IMG/VR virus record: IMGVR_UViG_3300008050_000173
Span: 1 to 32,123 of that record
Strand: one strand, 5' to 3'
Length of the DNA stretch: 32,123 nt
DNA from: a virus
The notes beneath the pieces were generated by a model, which had not been told where the DNA came from, made no database searches, and worked only from the letters and a program-made list of their open reading frames with translations. Positions within the stretch are counted from its first letter, which is position 1. Each line of letters starts with the position of its first letter. This document shows positions 1 to 6,065 of this stretch, piece after piece. Both the position numbers and the translations under genes were made by a program.

Positions 1-176
1 AGGTCCAGGTCCAAGCTGGCATACACCAGCTCGGCTGCCAGGTCTTCAGCCACAGCTGCCTTGTCGAGCAGATGAAGCACGTAGCCCAGGCAGCCGCCCA
101 AGCACACCATCATGAGCACAAATGTACCCATGCAGGAGGTGAACGGAACAGTGGCAAGGATCTCGATGACAGTCAT
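1..176 (-). CDS. Small single-pass membrane protein (3' end outside window)
   Basis: Reading leftward from an ATG at 174-176, the frame stays open to the window edge (58 codons). The start is supported by an AAGGAAGAG Shine-Dalgarno immediately upstream and an in-frame TAA just before it. The protein begins MTVIEILATVPFTSC and has one hydrophobic segment at about residues 13-36 that contains three cysteines (TSC, VCLGGC). A polar, acidic stretch follows (KAAVAEDLAAEL). This looks like a one-helix inner-membrane protein. I do not recognise the family, so the function is unknown; small phage membrane proteins include holin-like and superinfection-exclusion proteins, but nothing here selects between them. 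It is divergent from the structural operon and so probably belongs to another transcription unit. Confidence 0.6.
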   Translation of the reverse strand, partial: MTVIEILATVPFTSCMGTFVLMMVCLGGCLGYVLHLLDKAAVAEDLAAELVYASLDLD

Positions 177-426
177 ATCTCTTCCTTAACAATTGGTTGG
201 GCATGATTGCCCGGGTGGTGGCGGGTACCCTCCCGCATTGGCGGCCTCGTGGACTTACCCTTGTGGGTGCCACTAGCCTTGGTATCGTGTCCTGCTTATA
301 CCTGCAGGTGTAGGTGCGGTAGCAGATAGAGCACGTGCCCATGTACCTGCTGCCTATGCTGCCGTTGGCATTGGTGATAGCCTCCTGGTGATACCAGGGC
401 CCAGGTGGAGGGCATTGACTCCCCAC
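46..426 (-). CDS. Doubtful leftward Cys-containing small ORF
   Basis: A leftward frame of 126 codons opens with GTG at 424-426. Its first 65 residues look protein-like: an early Cys-Pro-Pro and Trp-Tyr-His, then GTCSICYRTYTC, a possible zinc-binding CxxC cluster of the kind seen in tiny actinophage proteins. Against it, there is no convincing ribosome site at the GTG, and the last 131 bases overlap the better supported membrane-protein gene in another frame, where the translation becomes Cys/His/Arg-rich and random-looking. It may be a decayed gene or a shadow. It is listed because the Cys cluster is the only protein-like signal between 177 and 426. Confidence 0.25.
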   Translation of the reverse strand: MGSQCPPPGPWYHQEAITNANGSIGSRYMGTCSICYRTYTCRYKQDTIPRLVAPTRVSPRGRQCGRVPATTRAIMPNQLLRKRYDCHRDPCHCSVHLLHGYICAHDGVLGRLPGLRASSARQGSCG

Positions 427-485
427 CTACATGCTTATGTTCGTGAGCATGCACACTAGCCGGTTGCGACCCGACTACAGGCTAG

Positions 486-504
486 TACTAGGTGCTACCT
501 AGTA
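486..504. repeat. Perfect 8-bp inverted repeat, 3-nt loop
   Basis: TACTAGGT at 486-493 and ACCTAGTA at 497-504 are exact reverse complements around the loop GCT. A looser pair, ACTAGCC/GGCTAGT, lies just upstream, so the segment near 446-505 could fold as two consecutive hairpins. There is no T-tract, so it does not look like a terminator. It could be an operator or an RNA structural element. Confidence 0.5.
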
Positions 505-849
505 TGTGAGCTATTGGTGCTGGACCACCCTATATTGCGTGCACTCATCCACGCATACCCTTTATAGTCTGGGTGTTATTGACTATGTTTGCTACTCTTG
601 GCTAACGTGTATGGCGCTACACATACGCGTCACCTCACTGACCTTACCTACATAGCTCATGCCTGCTGTTACAGTGTTCTCACACTGATGTCGGACACAT
701 CTCGCTGTTGCGGGTCAGATGTACTGATATTAGCTAGAAGCCCGTCAGTAACGGTTATTAGCTGTACGTTCATCATGCTGAAGTGTGCTATAGACAACGT
801 ACTGCCTGCACACCCGAGGTTGACCACTCTTATCTAGCAAGAGCGTCCC

Positions 850-864
850 ACTGACAATGTCAGT
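850..864. repeat. Short inverted repeat, 6-bp stem
   Basis: ACTGAC at 850-855 and GTCAGT at 859-864 pair perfectly around a 3-base loop. It is short enough to arise by chance. It is noted because the same non-coding region holds several such elements. Confidence 0.3.
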
Positions 865-924
865 CCAAAGAAAAGGGTTGTGGATTAACCCCCGGTGGGC
901 TCCGAACAATAGGGGTCCCAGTCC

Positions 925-946
925 GTACCATTAACTAACCTGGTAC
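925..946. repeat. Short inverted repeat, 6-bp stem, 10-nt loop
   Basis: GTACCA at 925-930 pairs with TGGTAC at 941-946. It lies about 140 bases upstream of the first rightward gene and just before the AT-rich repeat. It could be a weak operator; chance occurrence is possible. Confidence 0.3.
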
Positions 947-980
947 ATCACTACTGTGTCAATTTTCACCCCGTGTCACG

Positions 981-1018
981 AATTTTTTGTAATTAAAATC
1001 ATAAATTTTGTAATTAAA
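981..1018. promoter_or_regulatory. AT-rich tandem repeat, candidate late-operon control region
   Basis: The 13-mer TTTTGTAATTAAA occurs at 985-997 and again at 1006-1018, a centre-to-centre distance of exactly 21 bases (two helical turns). The block is strikingly AT-rich against its surroundings. It lies about 70-100 bases upstream of the first rightward ribosome site. The spacer contains CATAAATT (1000-1007), which resembles the T4-type late promoter TATAAATA at six of eight positions. I see no good -35/-10 pair. It is best read as a regulator-binding or late-promoter element for the long rightward operon; this is inference from position and composition. Confidence 0.45.
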
Positions 1019-1046
1019 CGCCTTCGCCCCCTCGTCACGGAGCTTG

Positions 1047-1060
1047 CCGCGGCTTCGCGG
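1047..1060. repeat. GC-rich hairpin in the 5' leader
   Basis: CCGCG (1047-1051) and CGCGG (1056-1060) pair around the loop GCTT. It falls in the presumed leader between the AT-rich element and the AGGAGG ribosome site at 1077-1082. It could stabilise the 5' end of the late transcript. Confidence 0.4.
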
Positions 1061-1086
1061 GTGTCTAGCTTTTGTCAGGAGGACCT

Positions 1087-1434
1087 ATGAAATCACAAGA
1101 AAAATTTGTTAGCAACGCCCGCGTCCGCAATATCGCTGCCGCCTTGGCAGCAACTGCTGTGGAGCCCAAGGAGTTTCATTTCCGTGGTGCTTGCTGGTTG
1201 TACCATGGCGGTCGTGTGGCTGTTCCATCCGATATCAGTCTTCGAACACTTACTGACATCGGGTGTCGGGTATCGGATGTAGATGAGGTGCACGGTAGTT
1301 ACTGGCTCCCTGCTGGCCCGGTTGTTGCCGCCTGGGTGCGTGAGCAACAAGATCTTCAAGCTGCTCAGGTAGCGGGGCGCTGCTATGACCAATTAGGGAT
1401 TGTTCCAGAGGACATTTACGATGTACGCTGCTAG
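1087..1434 (+). CDS. Hypothetical small protein, first gene of the rightward operon
   Basis: The 115-residue product begins MKSQEKFVSNARVRN. The ATG at 1087 is preferred over an in-frame TTG at 1072 because a near-perfect AGGAGGA (1077-1083) sits just before it. The N-terminal third is helical and Ala-rich (IAAALAATAVEP). The middle has beta-like segments (FHFRGACWLYHGGRVAVP) followed by SDISLRTLTDIGCRVSD, and the C-terminus is helical. There is no signal peptide or membrane segment. I do not recognise the family. Its strong ribosome site and lead position suggest good expression. It overlaps the next gene by 14 bases, implying translational coupling. Confidence 0.75.
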   Translation: MKSQEKFVSNARVRNIAAALAATAVEPKEFHFRGACWLYHGGRVAVPSDISLRTLTDIGCRVSDVDEVHGSYWLPAGPVVAAWVREQQDLQAAQVAGRCYDQLGIVPEDIYDVRC

Positions 1435-1735
1435 ATACGAAAACCTTTGCTGGCTTGGCAGCCCGGGGGCTGCGCTGCTTCCCTGCTTGCCCAACCTTAG
1501 CCAACGTCAGCACCTAGGTCTGGCTGACTCCGAGTTGGTATCTGTAGGTACCGGCTGGGCCGCCGTGGGCGCAAGCGCCCGGGAGCTGCATACGCGCTAT
1601 CAGGCTTATCTGCACGCGCGCACAGCCTATCCTGAGTACCCGGTGTTCATCACTCCCAGTGGAGTAAGGGTGCTGCTACCAGCCGAACCCCGGGTTATTA
1701 CCATAGATGTGGCTATAGACAATGACAGCCCATGA
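1421..1735 (+). CDS. Hypothetical small protein
   Basis: The product has 104 residues and starts MYAARYENLCWLGSPG. The ATG at 1421 is chosen because an AGAGGA motif lies about 8 bases upstream and it gives a 14-base overlap with the preceding gene, typical of this operon; the frame is open slightly further upstream. The sequence has a small Leu/Ala-rich segment near residues 15-30, then a mixed helix/strand region (ELHTRYQAYLHARTAYPEYP) and a C-terminal strand-rich part (VFITPSGVRVLLP). It resembles no family I can name. Layout and length match the neighbouring small genes, which may be a set of late accessory or minor structural proteins. Confidence 0.65.
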   Translation: MYAARYENLCWLGSPGAALLPCLPNLSQRQHLGLADSELVSVGTGWAAVGASARELHTRYQAYLHARTAYPEYPVFITPSGVRVLLPAEPRVITIDVAIDNDSP

Positions 1736-2051
1736 TTTCCTTGCTGCCAGCGCGCTCATACGCCTTCTGGCAGTCCCCCAGGAACTTAAAGCCCCATTCT
1801 ACCTTGCTAGTATAGCCAGATATGAGGCCCTGTACACTAATAGTCCACGGCGCCACGACTGTCCTTTCTGTCGCCAGTTGCTTCGCCGACACGTTCAAGA
1901 CTGGCGGCCAGCCCGCGCACACGCCCAGCAGCTGCTAACCGAGCTCCAGGCAGCAGCGCCTGGACACCGTGCTTGCCAGCAACTTCAAACCATTATCGAT
2001 ATTGGCGATGAATTCGCCGGGAGCACCGATGAAACTACGAATACAGACTAA
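1722..2051 (+). CDS. Hypothetical small protein with a CPFC motif
   Basis: The 109-residue product starts MTAHDFLAASALIRLL from an ATG that overlaps the previous gene by 14 bases. It is mostly helical. Near residues 42-58 it carries HDCPFCRQLLRRH, a CxxC followed by His, which could bind a zinc ion or be a simple cysteine pair. The C-terminus is acidic and polar (GDEFAGSTDETTN) and probably disordered. Family unknown. The only other clue is co-transcription with the packaging genes downstream. Confidence 0.65.
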   Translation: MTAHDFLAASALIRLLAVPQELKAPFYLASIARYEALYTNSPRRHDCPFCRQLLRRHVQDWRPARAHAQQLLTELQAAAPGHRACQQLQTIIDIGDEFAGSTDETTNTD

Positions 2052-2241
2052 CGAAAACGGAGAAACCGAGGTATACTTGGGTACGGTGTTGATACCAGGG
2101 GTACAGCATGTGGCCTTTAGTGCCAGTGTCGACAACCCTGGCGGCCAGGCGTTGCTTATAGTTTCGCCCATCGAGGTGCTAGCTGTTGTTAACAGCCAGC
2201 TGGTTGACATCGAAACCACACCCGTAGGCACCAATGTATGA
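2029..2241 (+). CDS. Hypothetical 70-residue beta-rich protein
   Basis: The start at 2029 (MKLRIQTNENGETEVYLG) is preferred over earlier in-frame codons because GGGAG at 2019-2023 is well spaced and the overlap with the upstream gene is then 23 bases. The sequence alternates hydrophobic and polar residues throughout (TEVYLGTVLIPGVQHVAFSA, LLIVSPIEVLAVVN), which suggests a small all-beta domain. No catalytic or metal-binding motif is visible. Function is unknown. Confidence 0.65.
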   Translation: MKLRIQTNENGETEVYLGTVLIPGVQHVAFSASVDNPGGQALLIVSPIEVLAVVNSQLVDIETTPVGTNV

Positions 2242-2482
2242 TGATGTTGCAATAACAGTAGATGGCGAGCCAATATCTGTGGATTGGCTGTATGTGCGCG
2301 TACAGCCGCTGAGACCCCAGGTACTTAGTTGCAGGACTCACGCGCCCACTGAGGGAACGCGGTTGCAGCTACAGCTTTACAAGGTTATTGGCGCCAACAC
2401 CTACGTGGCAGAAACCAGTTACCTGCTGTTAACATCTGGAACCGCCTTGATAGCGCTGGAGACACCATGGGCGATGAGTTAG
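2234..2482 (+). CDS. Hypothetical 82-residue beta-rich protein
   Basis: It starts MYDDVAITVDGEPISVDW at an ATG that overlaps the preceding gene by 8 bases and ends 16 bases inside the next gene. Alternating hydrophobic strands (WLYVRVQPLRPQVL, LQLQLYKVIGANTYVAETSYLL) suggest a compact beta fold like its upstream neighbour. The two could be related or partner small proteins, but I cannot align them convincingly. The ribosome site is weak, so coupling to the upstream gene is likely. No function can be assigned. Confidence 0.6.
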   Translation: MYDDVAITVDGEPISVDWLYVRVQPLRPQVLSCRTHAPTEGTRLQLQLYKVIGANTYVAETSYLLLTSGTALIALETPWAMS

Positions 2483-3198
2483 TCAAGCACGACCGGGCAG
2501 TACCCGTCATACTTAGTCACGGTCAAGACTACGAGGCCTGGCTGGCCCGCCTACCAGCTGACAAGAAAAAGCGCGTGCTAACAAGCAATCAAAGCATGCG
2601 TACTGGCTTACATACGGTAGCGCCCCTTACCTGTTGTGGGCCCGCACGTTGTAAATACATAGCCCACTGCCCGCTAGCTGGTCGTGATGAGCACGGCAAC
2701 ATCGTGGCTGGCGATGCCGAGGATTATCCTGTTGGCAGACCCTGCGTTATGGAAGCGCTGTATATGCGCGCCAAGATCGAGGAATACTATGCTCATCTAC
2801 AGGTTGACGTACATAACCCCGTTGAGGTCGCGTTGGTTAACGAACTGGCGTTAATAGACCTGTATAAGAACAGGGCGTTGATGGTACTTAGTGCCGGTGA
2901 CTCCGCTGGTCAGGGGCAGGACCTGATGCGTACGGACGTCATTGGTATCACCGAACAAGGTCATGAGCTACAGACTACGCAAACACACCCTGCGTTTGAA
3001 GCCCTGGAACGCCTGGAGAACCGTCGTGGACGACTGCTTGACAAGCTGGTTGAAACCCGTCAGGCCAAAGTCAATGCCCAAGCTAAGCTCGGCAAGCACG
3101 ATGAGGCAAGTCAGGTACTACAAGAGCTGCAGGCGGTGAAGCGCCTGCTGCTCGATACCGGAGAAACAAGTAAGGAAATAGAGCTTAAGCTGGAGTAA
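2467..3198 (+). CDS. Cys-rich helical protein, candidate small terminase subunit
   Basis: The 243-residue product has an N-terminal Cys module: Cys56, Cys57, Cys62, Cys68 and Cys93 (CCGPARCKYIAHCPL, later RPCVMEALY), able to hold a metal ion. From about residue 95 it is helical (NPVEVALVNELALIDLYKNR), then has the segment GQDLMRTDVIG, and ends in a long charged coiled coil (about 178-243). The helical region followed by THPAFEALERLENRRGRLLDKL recalls the layout of P27-type small terminases, in which a helical bundle precedes a 'Np...l.....a......L' stretch. It also sits upstream of TerL, though with three genes between. TerS binds packaging-site DNA and loads TerL. The assignment is inference; a zinc-dependent regulator is the main alternative. 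Confidence 0.5.
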   Translation: MGDELVKHDRAVPVILSHGQDYEAWLARLPADKKKRVLTSNQSMRTGLHTVAPLTCCGPARCKYIAHCPLAGRDEHGNIVAGDAEDYPVGRPCVMEALYMRAKIEEYYAHLQVDVHNPVEVALVNELALIDLYKNRALMVLSAGDSAGQGQDLMRTDVIGITEQGHELQTTQTHPAFEALERLENRRGRLLDKLVETRQAKVNAQAKLGKHDEASQVLQELQAVKRLLLDTGETSKEIELKLE

Positions 3199-3200
3199 CT

Positions 3201-6065
3201 GTGAATCCACTACTACGCCAAATGTTTTTCCTTGATACGGAAACTACGGGCTTACACCGTGGCGCCTCTATCCACGAACTAGCGTTACTGGATTACGACA
3301 GGCGTCATGTCAGTAGCTGGATAGTAGATCCAAACGCTGTTACCACAAGTACAACAGGTGCCCAGGACCCCCTTCGACTAACCGCCAGGGCTGGTGACGT
3401 ACATACTCGCCTGCCAGTTAACACCTGGGACCAGGTATTTAGACACCAGTTGAAACTAGGGCCTGATAGCCCGGTAATGCGTAGTCTGGCCCAGGTTAGT
3501 CCGTGGTTGCACGAAAATATCGTTCGTGGCCTGTATCCGCACTTACGTGGAGATATCGAAACCTGGCAACAGCTAGACTTGCGCCGTCGCGCCATGGCTG
3601 CTGCTGGCTTTACCTTTAGTCAGCAACGTGGGTCCGTGCACGCGGCGCTTGGGGATATTCCTCGACATCTAAGCCCCGGCAGCACCTTGTGGATTGCCAA
3701 CGCCGCATTCGAAAGCAAGCAGGTGGGTGCACAACTAGCTGCCGACGGTCAGGCGTTACGAAATCAAATCGCTGCCAGCTTGGAAACCGCTGGTGAGGGG
3801 AGTGACATCCTGTACGTTACGGGACCAGAGGTTAACCAGGCAAGGACGCTGGCGGCTCATACGGGTGACTACAGGCCAGTCTACGAGGCTTACCGACGTC
3901 ATGTACCAGCCGCCGGCACCACGGCCGTCAGAGACATCCTGGACGTCACCAGGGCGCTTAAATCCTGGGGTACGGCAACCCGTATGAGATCCCAGAAGGG
4001 CCTGGGTCCTCTTGGTATAGACATAAACGCCCAGATGTTATCTCGTGCGTTTGGAGACCGGTTGGCTCTCGAGGCGCATCGCGCTGCTGAAGACGTGGCT
4101 TTACATGAACAGTATGTACTTAGGCGCCAAGCGGAGTTAATTGAGGCTTTTCGCGCCGATACCCCCGACCTACGTGCACAAGCCCGACGAGGTGTTGGTC
4201 CGCTCGCAGCAGCCTCAAGGTATTTTGGTTACGAGGCTGCGGTTAGTAAGGAGGCGCAGGAGCGTGCTGCCGCACAGCGTCTTGCGCGTGCGCGTGAGCA
4301 ACTACTGCTTGAAGGTCATGCTGTTAGTCAATCGGGTATAGCTGGTATTCGACGCCAGGCTAAAACCCGACCTGATGGCCAGCGTGTTTTCGAGCCCAGA
4401 CCCTTCTACCGACACAGGTATCACCAGCAACTATCAGAGGTGGTTGACCACATTCGAGACCAGTATGATGTCGATTGGCAGGCGCTTGAACGCCAGTATG
4501 GCAGCTACGCCACGGTTGAACAACTGCGTGCTGGTCATCATCGTCATGTACGCGACCTCGATGCCAGGATACTTGGTAAACTAGATGCTGCTCCCTCTGT
4601 GCGAACAGGAATAGCGGGTCCTAACCTGCGCCGTGTAGCCGGGGACTTGCGAACGGGTGGCGCGCTGTTGGCCGCAGGTGTTGCTGCCGTTGGTGTCGCC
4701 GCGGTGTTTCCATCTACAGGACCGCCCGCGCAGTCGTCTGTGCTAAGTTACGGATACAGTGATTGGCTTGCTCGCAACGAGGGAATGAGGCACGATGGAC
4801 CGATTGGCGCCCAAAGGCGGCAAAACACCGACTTTGGTAGCCCGTATCAGGGACCACAAACCAGTATGGGCGTACTAGCAGATCAGGAGCTATTGGCTGA
4901 GCGTGAGCGGTGGTTGCGAACCCAGTATGGGGTTGTACATGGCCCTGGCGGCATAGCCAGTGTATTTGGTTCCAAACGCGGTGCCAACTACATTTCCAAC
5001 ACCCGTACACGAGCACCAGGGGAATTTCCTGGCTTACGAGGGCAGGGTCTCCAGGTGCTTGATGTTGATCCAACAAAGTACGAAATCGAGCTAGAGGATC
5101 CAGATACGCTTAAACTCACCAGGCGAGGTGGAGCGCTTGCAGCATTCATGGGGCAACAAAGTGGATACAGCTTTCGTCTTGAAGGCATCGACGCCCCCGA
5201 AGTGCAACATGGGGTCTTTGACGGCGGTGGGGCTGGCTATCATACGCCGCAGCCCGGCGCTGACCAAGCCGCAGCCGCAGCCAGGGCGTTAATCGCCGGC
5301 AAGCGCCTACAACTTGTGATCAATCCTGGTGAAAGCACCTATGGTCGTCAACTAGCTGTCCTGTACGCAGATGGCAAGAACTACAACCTGCAGGCTGTGC
5401 AACGCGGCCACGCGGCCTTCCTTCCCTTTGGTAAGGCTGGCGACAGCATGGTTAGCTGGCAGGCGTTTAGAAGCGCTGAAACCAGAGCTTACAAGGCTAA
5501 TCGAGGTATGTGGAGTCAGCCGTGGGCACGGGCGTTTTACGAGGCTACCAGTGCTCGCGGAGATCGCATCACCTTCAACACCTTTACGCGTAAAGACCGT
5601 ATTGTCGCCAATAGCGGACATCTCAGTATTCTCACTACCATGGAGGCTGCACAGCAGCAAGGGTGGAATCCCGGCGTGGCTGCTGCCGCGCAGGCAGCTG
5701 GAGCAACAGCTGGTATACACGAGGACAAGGTGACTCCGTGGGTAATCAGTCAGCCAAACGCCCCGCATAAGAACTACCTGGTGGAGCAACAACGGGATCT
5801 GAGTTCATACATCAGTCAGCACGGGCGACCGCGGGGGCCCCACCGCCTCCGGGCGACAAATGGAGTCAGGACGCTAGACAGTGTGATGGCAGTTGATACA
5901 ATGGGTACCAGCACAAGTCCGCATACGCGTCGAGGCTACAGTGCCTACAGGCATTATGGAAGTCAACAGGCGATTCAGCGGCGACGCCAGCAAGGGCTGG
6001 CGCAAAGACAACAGAACCACATGATGTTTAGAAGTCCCGTGGGACACCATAGTATGGAGGCATGA
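3201..6065 (+). CDS. Dual-nuclease protein: DEDDh (DnaQ-like) exonuclease fused to SNase domain
   Basis: The 954-residue product uses a GTG start with GGAG five bases upstream. The N-terminus has Exo I FFLDTETTGL (Asp12, Glu14), Exo II WIANAAFESK (Asn167, Phe170, Glu171, where Asp is usual) and Exo III with His293-x4-Asp298, the signature of DEDDh 3'-5' exonucleases. A hydrophobic stretch at about 486-504 (GGALLAAGVAAVGVAAVF) could cross a membrane. Residues about 615-750 are a staphylococcal-nuclease domain with all key positions: Asp635 (DPDT), Arg659, Asp664 and Glu667 in RLEGIDAPE, and Arg716 in YGRQLAV. The C-terminal 180 residues are Gln/Arg/Gly-rich and unrecognised. Both active sites look intact except for the conservative Asp-to-Glu change. 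Its place between the candidate TerS and TerL suggests a virion-associated or late nuclease. Targets could be host DNA, competing phage DNA or packaging ends; the sequence does not decide. Confidence 0.85.
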   Translation: MNPLLRQMFFLDTETTGLHRGASIHELALLDYDRRHVSSWIVDPNAVTTSTTGAQDPLRLTARAGDVHTRLPVNTWDQVFRHQLKLGPDSPVMRSLAQVSPWLHENIVRGLYPHLRGDIETWQQLDLRRRAMAAAGFTFSQQRGSVHAALGDIPRHLSPGSTLWIANAAFESKQVGAQLAADGQALRNQIAASLETAGEGSDILYVTGPEVNQARTLAAHTGDYRPVYEAYRRHVPAAGTTAVRDILDVTRALKSWGTATRMRSQKGLGPLGIDINAQMLSRAFGDRLALEAHRAAEDVALHEQYVLRRQAELIEAFRADTPDLRAQARRGVGPLAAASRYFGYEAAVSKEAQERAAAQRLARAREQLLLEGHAVSQSGIAGIRRQAKTRPDGQRVFEPRPFYRHRYHQQLSEVVDHIRDQYDVDWQALERQYGSYATVEQLRAGHHRHVRDLDARILGKLDAAPSVRTGIAGPNLRRVAGDLRTGGALLAAGVAAVGVAAVFPSTGPPAQSSVLSYGYSDWLARNEGMRHDGPIGAQRRQNTDFGSPYQGPQTSMGVLADQELLAERERWLRTQYGVVHGPGGIASVFGSKRGANYISNTRTRAPGEFPGLRGQGLQVLDVDPTKYEIELEDPDTLKLTRRGGALAAFMGQQSGYSFRLEGIDAPEVQHGVFDGGGAGYHTPQPGADQAAAAARALIAGKRLQLVINPGESTYGRQLAVLYADGKNYNLQAVQRGHAAFLPFGKAGDSMVSWQAFRSAETRAYKANRGMWSQPWARAFYEATSARGDRITFNTFTRKDRIVANSGHLSILTTMEAAQQQGWNPGVAAAAQAAGATAGIHEDKVTPWVISQPNAPHKNYLVEQQRDLSSYISQHGRPRGPHRLRATNGVRTLDSVMAVDTMGTSTSPHTRRGYSAYRHYGSQQAIQRRRQQGLAQRQQNHMMFRSPVGHHSMEA

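Larger units (their letters stand above)
427..1086. other. Divergent non-coding region between leftward and rightward genes
   Basis: About 660 bases carry no ORF that I believe. The only open frame of any size (589-837) has no ribosome site and a random, Cys/Thr-rich translation. I see no tRNA: there is no T-loop-like GGTTCRA with matching acceptor arms. The stretch holds several short perfect hairpins (486-504, 850-864, 925-946, 1047-1060), a repeated TATTAGCT at 728-735 and 756-763, and an AT-rich tandem repeat close to the first rightward gene. It plausibly contains the promoters for both directions. A small RNA or a replication element cannot be excluded. Confidence 0.6.

Noticed and set aside
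589-837. Rightward open frame of 82 codons
   Set aside because: No ribosome site, random-looking Cys/Thr/Leu-rich translation, and it lies in a region of short palindromes. Treated as non-coding.
427-1086. tRNA gene or CRISPR array in the non-coding region
   Set aside because: No cloverleaf-compatible acceptor and T-arm pair, and no regularly spaced identical repeats. The short hairpins do not fit either class.
1400-1513. Frameshift or broken gene where the first two small genes overlap
   Set aside because: The 14-base overlap has a ribosome site for the downstream ATG and matches the overlap style of the whole operon, so two separate genes are simpler.
5352-5792. Leftward open frame of 146 codons opposite the nuclease fusion
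   Set aside because: Antisense to the SNase domain, which has an intact active site. The leftward translation shows no motif. Shadow.
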